In this document: one piece after another, positions 32,950-38,384 of the stretch
How the letters are laid out: the number at the start of each line of letters is the position of its first letter
Numbering within the stretch: position 1 is the first letter of the stretch
Origin: Myxococcota bacterium
GTDB lineage: Bacteria > Myxococcota_A > UBA9160 > UBA4427
Assembly (NCBI GenBank): GCA_030748735.1
Contig: JASMLK010000077.1
Location: 1 to 38,384 of the forward strand
Direction of reading: 5' to 3'
Length of the DNA: 38,384 bases
The notes under the pieces: model-generated
Seen by the model: only the letters and a program-made list of their open reading frames with translations
Told to the model about the DNA's origin: nothing
Databases searched by the model: none
Translations under genes and position numbers: made by a program

Positions 32950-34140
32950 CTACGTGTCGGGTGCGTCGGCCGAAACCCTTGCCGCGTCGGCGGCAGGGGT
33001 TTCAGCGCGCTCGAGCGTCGAGGCGAAGACCTGTTCGGCCAGGGCACGGGCGATCGGATTGTCGCCGGGAGCAGCGTCGCCGAACGAGGCCGCTGCCGAG
33101 AGATGGTCGCGGGCTTCGTCTTCTCGTCCGCCGAGTGCACTCACGTAGGCGCTGGTTTCGAAGCGGGCCGCCGTCTGGCTGGCGTGGGTTTCGTCGAACA
33201 ACGCCGCGGTCGCCGTTTCGAGGGCGCGACCGCGGGCTTCATCGCGAGCGTCCCCTTCGAGTGCGACCACGTCGTCCATGGCCGAATTGAGCGCCGTCGA
33301 AACCTCGGTGAGCCGGTTGGGATCCCCGGGCCAGGGGCCCAATTCGCCCTGCGCAACCCGCTCTGCGACGCGCGCGAGTGCCTCGGGCGAACTCGCCCCG
33401 CCGAGCATCTCGCGGACCGCATCGCCGGGCTGCGCATCGCCCGCCCCCTCTTCCACCTTGCGCCGCCACTCACTGAAGGCGCGGGGAAACGGGCGGTCTT
33501 TCGGATGGGCCAGCGCGATGCGGCTCAACAATGCACGGGCAACACCCGCGTCGACTTCGACAGCTCCCGAAGTCCCGCTGGACGACGACTCGGTGAGCTT
33601 GCGCACGAAGCTTCGCGTGCGACTGCGGCCGGTGGAGTAGACATCGAACTCGACGACACCGCGGCGTTCGTCGAGCAGGACCTGAAACAGCCGCGCACCT
33701 CCGCTCGGATTTGGTTCGACGAGGAAGAGCAGGACACTGCCGCGCGGATCGACAGGCGTGAGATACGCCCCCTCGATTTCGTCTTCGACCGAGGAGAGTC
33801 GCGAAACCACTTTGTCGCTGGGCGCACTCGCAGCCACCTCGACACCGCTGGTGCGCAGGCGATGGATGGCACGACGCAAGAGCTTGCGACCCGCCTTGGG
33901 GAGCCCGGACGGATCGACCTGCTGAACGCGCGCTACCCCCTCGTCGCTCTCGCACCAGGCTTCGAGCAGTTCTTCGCCGGTGTCGGGCGTCTGCGACAAG
34001 AGCCACGCGAGCACTTCGCCGCAAGCGTCGGCGTCGAGGGTCGCGAGCAACTGCACCGGGTCGCCGTTCGCCGGCCGAATCGCATCGGCGTAACTCGGCA
34101 GTGCTTCGGCGGCTCGTTCGAGGGCCTCGGGCAGACTCAC
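32950..34140 (-). CDS. Hypothetical protein, 396 residues, helical
   Basis: Not recognised. GTG start at 34140 with GAGGAGGG just upstream. The N-terminal 90 residues look helical and contain SGLPKAGRKLLRRAIHRLRT, a basic helix. Residues about 115-190 have beta character (GSVLLFLVEPNPSGGARLFQ, VEFDVYSTGRSRTRSF). The remainder is helical, with an Ala-rich C-terminus that reads like TPR-type helices (ARFETSAYVSALGGREDEA). No export signal. First gene of the minus-strand group leading to the DHH-like protein and queE. Confidence 0.7.
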   Translation of the reverse strand: MSLPEALERAAEALPSYADAIRPANGDPVQLLATLDADACGEVLAWLLSQTPDTGEELLEAWCESDEGVARVQQVDPSGLPKAGRKLLRRAIHRLRTSGVEVAASAPSDKVVSRLSSVEDEIEGAYLTPVDPRGSVLLFLVEPNPSGGARLFQVLLDERRGVVEFDVYSTGRSRTRSFVRKLTESSSSGTSGAVEVDAGVARALLSRIALAHPKDRPFPRAFSEWRRKVEEGAGDAQPGDAVREMLGGASSPEALARVAERVAQGELGPWPGDPNRLTEVSTALNSAMDDVVALEGDARDEARGRALETATAALFDETHASQTAARFETSAYVSALGGREDEARDHLSAAASFGDAAPGDNPIARALAEQVFASTLERAETPAADAARVSADAPDT

Positions 34141-34492
34141 GACGCCCTCCTCTGCCGCGCCGGCCGAGTTCGGTGGCCAATGCGAGACGAGGCGTGAATG
34201 AGCGACTCGAAAGGATGTGGGTTCAGACAGCTCGCGTGGACGCGGATTTTCACGGTGGGTATCGCTTCGCGGACCGGCGGACGGTTCGCACCAGAAATGG
34301 AATCAGTATTGACGATGAAGCCGGGCGGTCGCGCCGACTGGCGACCCCGACTGGCCGTCCCCCCCATGAGACGGACCGAAGGCCGAACGATATCCCAACC
34401 CGTTGCTCGCGCCCGCCGGCGACACCGGATTTTCCCAGAGAAATCGGGGAGCAAGCCCGTTCCCCTGCTCGGTGGGCGGGTCTGGTGGGGCT
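34141..34492. other. Gap between the minus-strand operon and the inverted repeat
   Basis: About 350 bases with no frame that looks coding on either strand. It must contain the promoter for the 396-residue gene on the minus strand; I see no clear -35/-10 pair. The segment marks the passage from the ordinary chromosomal genes to the mobile debris. Confidence 0.4.
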
Positions 34493-34659
34493 CTAGAGGT
34501 CCGGCCGGAAAGTCCCCCGTCGCACCGAGGGCGGGGCTGCGGCCGTCGTTCAAGGCGCGCGACCGAGGCGTAGCCGTAGCTACGGCGATGGGAGCGCAAC
34601 GCAGAACGAAGGCCGCAGACGCGACCGAATGCAGGGGGACTTTCCGGCCGGGCCTCTAG
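34493..34659. repeat. 167-base nested inverted repeat with 26-bp arms
   Basis: The outer arms CTAGAGG-T-CCGGCCGGAAAGTCCCCC (34493-34518) and its complement (34634-34659) match over 26 positions with one G-T wobble. An inner pair CTGCGGCC-N-TCGTTC (from about 34536) matches GAACGAAGGCCGCAG (about 34604-34618) with one mismatch, and the centre is a perfect 14-bp palindrome GCCGTAGCTACGGC (34573-34586). All three share the same axis, so the whole can fold as one long hairpin. It may be a MITE-like element, a structured RNA or a terminator; it lies directly after the stop of the fragment at 34670 (minus strand). Confidence 0.75.
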
Positions 34660-34669
34660 CCCCGATTGA

Positions 34670-34813
34670 CTACAGAGCCGCCTCCCTGCGAAGACGTCCC
34701 TCGGCAGCCTCCAGAAAACTGCAGAGTTCGCGAAGCAGCGCGTTGTAGCGACCGAACGCATCGCGCTCACGAGCTTCGACCAGTCGCTCGTACAAGGCCA
34801 GCTCCCGCTCGCC
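34670..34813 (-). pseudogene. Possible truncated gene fragment abutting the IS91 remnant
   Basis: On the minus strand a frame ending at 34670 encodes an amphipathic helical piece (ERELALYERLVEARERDAFG, then RYNALLRELCSFLEAAEGRL). It has protein-like codon choice and no start of its own: going upstream, the frame runs into the IS91 remnant near 34814. This looks like the C-terminal end of a gene cut by the element. The family is unknown, and it could be chance. Confidence 0.35.
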
Positions 34814-34816
34814 GCG

Positions 34817-35047
34817 ATGCGCGCGATGGCGACGATCACCGATCCGGCGGTGGCTCAGCGCATCCTCGCGTGCCTGCAACTCCCGCCGCGGGCTCCTCCG
34901 CTTGCAACTGCTTCAACCACCGCTGAAGTTGAATTCGAACCCACCCTCGAACTCCTCGGGCATGACTTCGAACCCCCGCTGCCCGAGTTCGACTTCGACC
35001 AGTGCCCGCACAACGACGGTAGTGGCGACGACGAAGCGGAGACATGA
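34817..35047 (+). pseudogene. IS91-family transposase, C-terminal remnant
   Basis: 76 residues. ATITDPAVAQRILACLQLPP followed by RAPPLATA, and the final PEFDFDQ with an acidic end, are typical of the C-terminus of IS91 transposases (Y2-type rolling-circle transposases), where this stretch follows the CPRCG zinc ribbon. The zinc ribbon and the catalytic HUH/tyrosine region are absent: the sequence before 34814 no longer matches. The remnant cannot be active. Confidence 0.78.
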
Positions 35048-35254
35048 AGCCTCCCAGTGCTCTCACGGGAAGCGCAGGAAGCCGCACAAGCCCTCGCCAA
35101 CCCGTAAGACTCCAAAGCCCCCCCTCGAGTCCCAGACGCCGCCTGGCGTCCTCGGACCGCATCAGCGACGCTTTTCTGTGAACCTGTGGCAACGGGCTCG
35201 CCTGGAAAAGCTTGAAATCGCCCCGCGCCGGGCCTTTCAGGCCGATCGGAGCAG

Positions 35255-35315
35255 GTTGCCATAGCGTTACTTATCGGCGAGATGCTCGAAAACCCAGCTA
35301 GATTCTCCTATCCCC
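35255..35315 (+). repeat. IS91 element end, copy 1 of a 61-bp direct repeat
   Basis: The sequence running from GTTG through TTACTTATCGGCGAGATGCT to CTCCTATCCCC is identical to 36542-36602 except for one base (C at 35259 versus A). Here it is the natural end of the transposase remnant. Both copies have the same orientation. Confidence 0.92.
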
Positions 35316-35771
35316 CGCCTCGCTGGGCCGCTCCCCCTCGCGGTCGTGGGCGACGGTAGAATGGTCGACCGCGTCGCCGCCGAGCCGGCCATTCAGTTCC
35401 TGGGCTGGGCAGACCGGAGTGATCTGGTCGACCGCCTGGATCGCTCTCGTTCGCTGTGGCTTCCCAGTCTCTGGGCCGAGCCCTTTGGTATCATCGGACT
35501 CGAGGCGATGGCGCGCGGTGTGCCGGTCATCGGCTCGAAGATCGGCGGCATTCCAGAGTGGCTCGAGCACGGCGTGACCGGGTTCCTCGTCGAACCGGGC
35601 GACTCCCGAGAGATCGCCGAACGGGCCGACCTGTTGGCGTGCGACACCCGTCTGGCCAGGAGCATGGGGGACGCCGCTCGGCAGCGCGTGCGCGATCGGT
35701 ACGACCGTGACCGCACCGTGGACCGCCTGCTGAAGCTGCTGGGCGCGAGAACGCAGAGCGCGGGCGTCTAG
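35316..35771 (+). pseudogene. GT4 glycosyltransferase truncated at its 5' end by the IS91 end
   Basis: The frame is open from the element edge (35316) and encodes PLPLAVVGDGRMVDRV, then IQFLGWADRSDLVDRLDRSR and the EX7E motif in EPFGIIGLEAMARGVPVIGS, finishing at 35771. This is the C-terminal nucleotide-sugar domain of a GT4 enzyme; about 200 N-terminal residues are missing and the homology begins right at the IS boundary, so the element has cut the gene. An ATG at 35361 could still start a 136-residue fragment, which would lack the acceptor domain. The end overlaps the convergent methyltransferase by four bases. Confidence 0.85.
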
Positions 35772-36436
35772 CCCTTCACGCCCAACATCAGGAGCGCTGG
35801 CGTTCCCGTGATGCGCTGTACCGATCGCTCCGAGAGCGGCAGGGCCTCGAGCATGGCATCGGCTTCGGCGAGATCAGGAGACTGACCGGCCACCCAGGTG
35901 CGAAACATCGCCAGAGCCAGCGGGCGCAGGGGCGCGGGCAGCCGCCACTGACCGACGAAGCAGGCGGCGTCGGGAAGGTGGCAGCCTCGATCGGTCTCGA
36001 CGATCGCGATCCTGCCTTCGGGGCGCAGCACGCGAGCGCACTCCGAGAGGCCGCGTGGCGGGTCGGGCCAGTGCTTGATTGAAGCGCAGCTGTACACGGC
36101 GTCGAAGCTCTCGTCGTCGAATGGCAGCTCGAGCGCGCTTCCCCGGCGGAGCTCCACGCCGAAGCGCGACGTGCGCTTAGTGGCTCGGCGAATCTGCTCT
36201 GGCGAGAGGTCGAGCCCGACCAGCTTCAGGTCGGGCCGCTGTTCAGCGAGCGACGCGAGGATCTGCCCACCACCGCAACCCACGTCGAGCACCCTGGCGT
36301 CACGCGGGAGCTCGCTGACGAGATCGTACGGCAGGCTCGACATGAAGCGCACGACCGCGGGGGCGATCACGGCGTCGTAGAGACGTGATTCCCAGGGCGC
36401 ATAGCGCGAGGTCATGTTTTGCAGCAGACCGATCAT
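35768..36436 (-). CDS. Class I SAM-dependent methyltransferase (cargo between IS ends)
   Basis: 222 residues, apparently complete. Motif I is VLDVGCGGGQILASLAEQ (about residues 49-66), followed by VGLDLSPEQI, LPFDDESFDAVYSCASIKHW and ARVLRPEGRIAIVETDRG, the usual Methyltransf_11 order. The C-terminal 70 residues lack recognised motifs. ATG at 36436 is used; the ATG at 36415 (TSRYAPWESRL) may be the true start since the conserved part begins there. It converges with the cut glycosyltransferase and lies between the two IS91 end copies. The substrate is unknown. Confidence 0.87.
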   Translation of the reverse strand: MIGLLQNMTSRYAPWESRLYDAVIAPAVVRFMSSLPYDLVSELPRDARVLDVGCGGGQILASLAEQRPDLKLVGLDLSPEQIRRATKRTSRFGVELRRGSALELPFDDESFDAVYSCASIKHWPDPPRGLSECARVLRPEGRIAIVETDRGCHLPDAACFVGQWRLPAPLRPLALAMFRTWVAGQSPDLAEADAMLEALPLSERSVQRITGTPALLMLGVKG

Positions 36437-36541
36437 CAGGTCGACGGTGATGATACACGTGAAGTAGCAGATTGGGCGACCCCCGGTGCAGTGTCGGGAA
36501 CCACGCCACCCGCGGCGGGCCTTCTCGGTCGATGGGATCGA

Positions 36542-36602
36542 GTTGACATAGCGTTACTTATCGGCGAGATGCTCGAAAACCCAGCTAGATTCTCCTATCC
36601 CC
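36542..36602 (+). repeat. IS91 element end, copy 2 of the 61-bp direct repeat
   Basis: Sixty of 61 bases match 35255-35315. There is no transposase next to this copy; it is an isolated terminal sequence. Immediately after its last C (36602) the base composition changes sharply to AT-rich DNA (TTTAGAATGTTTCATAACTA), so it marks a junction. Confidence 0.92.
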
Positions 36603-36660
36603 TTTAGAATGTTTCATAACTAAGCCTCTCATTGGTTTTAAATATTAACAGTTGATAGGT

Positions 36661-38193
36661 CTAATTTTGTGACCAGAGCTCTTTAATGCTCTTTCTGTCT
36701 AATTTTCCACGATCCGTTTTGGGCATATTTTCAATAATATTTACCTGCTCGGGTATTTTGACCGCAGATAGGTTCTTCTGGCAATGGTTGATCACATCTT
36801 CTGACGATAAAATGCACTGATCCTGCAGCACGATGGCGACGGCTATAGCTTCACCATATATCTCGTCGGCCAAACCGAATGCCGCTACTTCGGCAACACC
36901 ATTTAGTTCGCTAATGACGTTCTCAATCTCCAAAGGTGATATGTTTATGCCACTTCGAATAATTAGATCTTTCTGGCGGCCGGAGATGAAAAGAAAACCC
37001 TCTTCATCGTAATATCCCATATCACCGGTCTGAACACGGCCTTTGGCTGAAACCTGTTCCTCGCCGTCCGCGCCAAGATATTTAAACTCGGTTTCCTCAC
37101 TTGGCCCTAACTCAATGTTGCCAATACCCAGGGCCGGAAGCAGCTTTCCATCGCCATCAACAATTGTCAATTTCTGATAAGGTAACGGCTTGCCGACCGA
37201 CCCCCGTTTGCGGCAGCTTTCATTGCTGGCGGAAATCCAGCCGACTTCACTGGCCCCATAGCCTTGCGCAATTTTGACGCCATATAGTTTTTCAAAATTT
37301 TGCCAGTCCTGAACGAGTAGTGGTGCGGAGCTGGAAATGATATAGCGGAGATGAGGGATATCGACGGCCCGGATATCAGATGGCCGGTTGATCAGCATAT
37401 TGATCGTTGTCGGGTTGCCTGCAGTAATTGTTGCTTCGCAATCTTTCACCCAGTTAAAAAAGCGGCTCGATGAGAATTTTCTGGCGAGCAGCAATGTTGC
37501 TCCAACTGCCAAGGGCGCCAGCGCACTCAACACCTGAGCCGACACCCAATTGAAAGAACGGAAATCCAAAATCCGGTCTTCCGGCCTTAGATCGAAACCT
37601 TCAACGACGGCCAGCGTGTTATCGAAAAGATCACTGAAATTACACATCACACCTTTCGGCTTTGAAGACGTGCCGGAGGTATAAAATATCGAGGCGATAT
37701 CTGCCGGAATATTGACCGGAATTTCGATTACCTCGGCTTGGATTTCAGCTACGGTTCCGAAAAAAGTACCATCTGCGGCCTTATCAATTTGGCCAAGCGG
37801 CAGTTTCTCGACATTGTCGATTGACGAAAGGTCAAGTCCCGCCTCTTCCTCGAACAATATAATTCTGGGTTTAACCGTTTCGATGATCTCATCGATATAA
37901 AGGGCGTTCATCTCGACATGGATGGTGCAGGCTGTTGCGCCATACGCCATGACGCCAATATAAGTTAGCAAATGTTCGATCGAATTGTTGGACATGATGG
38001 CGACACGATCATTGGCCACAAAACCATTTTGCCTCAGGTACTGCCCGATCTGGCGGCACACCCGGTCGGCCTCGCCATAGGTGACAGAGCTTTCCTGATC
38101 GATGCTATAAATAAAATCCTTATCAGGATAGGCTTGCGCCTGATTTCTCAGCCACTCCTGAAAACGATTATTTATGCTGACATTCATATCCAT
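36661..38193 (-). CDS. AMP-forming acyl-CoA synthetase / AMP-dependent ligase
   Basis: 510 residues. It activates a carboxylic acid with ATP to an acyl adenylate and usually passes it to CoA. Adenylation motifs are complete: A3 IFYTSGTSSKPKGVMCN, A5 GYGASEVGWIS, A7 TGDMGYYDEEGFLFISGRQK, A8 DLIIRSGINISPLEIENVI, and A10 DRGKLDRKSI with the catalytic lysine. The substrate is not evident. Third codon positions are rich in A/T, in strong contrast to all other genes in the window, which indicates recent transfer from a lower-GC host. The gene abuts the IS91 end at its 3' side. ATG at 38193 or 38187 may be used; no clear Shine-Dalgarno is seen, so its promoter and ribosome site may have been lost. 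Confidence 0.93.
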   Translation of the reverse strand: MDMNVSINNRFQEWLRNQAQAYPDKDFIYSIDQESSVTYGEADRVCRQIGQYLRQNGFVANDRVAIMSNNSIEHLLTYIGVMAYGATACTIHVEMNALYIDEIIETVKPRIILFEEEAGLDLSSIDNVEKLPLGQIDKAADGTFFGTVAEIQAEVIEIPVNIPADIASIFYTSGTSSKPKGVMCNFSDLFDNTLAVVEGFDLRPEDRILDFRSFNWVSAQVLSALAPLAVGATLLLARKFSSSRFFNWVKDCEATITAGNPTTINMLINRPSDIRAVDIPHLRYIISSSAPLLVQDWQNFEKLYGVKIAQGYGASEVGWISASNESCRKRGSVGKPLPYQKLTIVDGDGKLLPALGIGNIELGPSEETEFKYLGADGEEQVSAKGRVQTGDMGYYDEEGFLFISGRQKDLIIRSGINISPLEIENVISELNGVAEVAAFGLADEIYGEAIAVAIVLQDQCILSSEDVINHCQKNLSAVKIPEQVNIIENMPKTDRGKLDRKSIKELWSQN

Positions 38194-38209
38194 TATCGGT
38201 GATCAAATC

Positions 38210-38237
38210 GGGACGGCAAGCCATAGCCCACCGTCCC
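38210..38237 (-). terminator. Hairpin upstream of the synthetase gene
   Basis: GGGACGG (38210-38216) pairs with CCGTCCC (38231-38237) around a 14-base loop. It lies at the GC-to-AT composition boundary and could terminate the partial gene to its right on the minus strand, or be part of an element end. Confidence 0.4.
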
Positions 38238-38298
38238 CCGCTTCGGGATTGTCCCGCCCGCTGTTGAACTTCTCTGAGCGGCGGCTCGCTGTCTGATC

Positions 38299-38384
38299 CT
38301 AGGCGACGCGCTCTGCAGCCGCCTCTTCCTTCGCTTCGAGTTGTGTGAGGGCGACAACGAGCTTTGCGATGTCGCGCCATCCCT
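38299..38384 (-). CDS. Partial gene, C-terminal 27 residues only
   Basis: The minus-strand frame entering from the right edge reads GWRDIAKLVVALTQLEAKEE and then AAAERVA before TAG (38299-38301). It has amphipathic-helix character and high-GC codon use like the main chromosome. The product is unknown and the start lies outside the window. It suggests ordinary high-GC sequence resumes beyond the acquired synthetase gene. Confidence 0.4.
   Translation of the reverse strand, partial: GWRDIAKLVVALTQLEAKEEAAAERVA

Larger units (their letters stand above)
34814..35316 (+). mobile_element. Truncated IS91-family element (3' end)
   Basis: It contains the C-terminal piece of an IS91-type transposase (34817-35047) followed by about 270 bases of element end with small hairpins (GACGCC/GGCGTC at 35135-35150 and GGCCT/AGGCC at 35231-35243). 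The conserved terminal sequence is 35255-35315. The 5' part of the element, including the catalytic transposase domains, is missing. A glycosyltransferase gene is cut at its outer edge. Confidence 0.75.

Noticed and set aside
34198..34659. 153-codon plus-strand frame ending at the long inverted repeat
   Set aside because: Half of it is the inverted repeat itself; no protein-like pattern.
38168..38380. 70-codon minus-strand frame at the right edge running into the synthetase start
   Set aside because: Arg-rich and crossing the composition boundary; another minus-strand frame at the edge looks more protein-like.
1..38384. tRNA, rRNA, integrase attachment sites, replication origin
   Set aside because: I looked in the intergenic gaps and saw no tRNA-like cloverleaf, rRNA sequence, integrase gene or DnaA-box cluster; short matches could still be missed by eye.

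Overview
The window is high-GC DNA with dense genes, short gaps and frequent stop/start overlaps. Its content is a sigma-54 response regulator, a sigma-28-type sigma factor, an MglA-like GTPase operon, multi-GAF and PAS signalling proteins, and a MoxR/DUF58/transglutaminase operon. This suggests a Gram-negative bacterium of the former Deltaproteobacteria (Myxococcota, Desulfobacterota or relatives). The assignment is an inference from gene content; no rRNA, tRNA or CRISPR array was seen.

Layout. 1-1300: the end of a GT4 glycosyltransferase meets a convergent methyltransferase. 1546-8212: a membrane coiled-coil protein; a histidine kinase/receiver pair on the minus strand; divergent from it a sigma-54 (NtrC-type) regulator that probably starts at CTG; then a gap with a good -24/-12 promoter in front of a FliA-type sigma factor. 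8291-10891: a PP2C phosphatase (minus) divergent from a response regulator with a very long disordered linker. 10984-13778: nadC, birA and coaX. 13966-18447: a three-gene signalling cassette in which the GTPase lacks its P-loop lysine and the diguanylate-cyclase-like domain lacks GGDEF. 18448-18677: a decayed, internally deleted alanine dehydrogenase gene. 18794-23175 (minus): prmA, a JAMM metallopeptidase, a beta-propeller lipoprotein and sulfate adenylyltransferase. 23129-28656 (plus): a zinc-peptidase lipoprotein, then the MoxR-DUF58-transglutaminase operon. 28641-34140 (minus): two unknown proteins, a 975-residue DHH-like protein with an RG-rich disordered middle, and queE.

From about 34.5 kb the DNA changes character. 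A 167-base nested inverted repeat is followed by the C-terminal remnant of an IS91-family transposase and its element end. A 61-bp copy of that end recurs 1.29 kb downstream in the same orientation. Between the copies lie a glycosyltransferase cut exactly at the element end and an intact methyltransferase. Just outside the second copy begins an AT-rich acyl-CoA synthetase gene unlike everything else in the window. This looks like cargo assembled by rolling-circle (ISCR-like) transposition next to a recently acquired gene.

Most notable: (1) the sigma-54 regulator, -24/-12 promoter and sigma-28 gene arrangement; (2) the HEAT-like / pseudo-MglA / GAF-pseudoGGDEF cassette, a possibly undescribed signalling module; (3) the IS91-end duplication around surface-sugar genes; (4) the DHH-like protein with an RNase E-like disordered middle. 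Functions are read from motifs by eye; no database search was possible.
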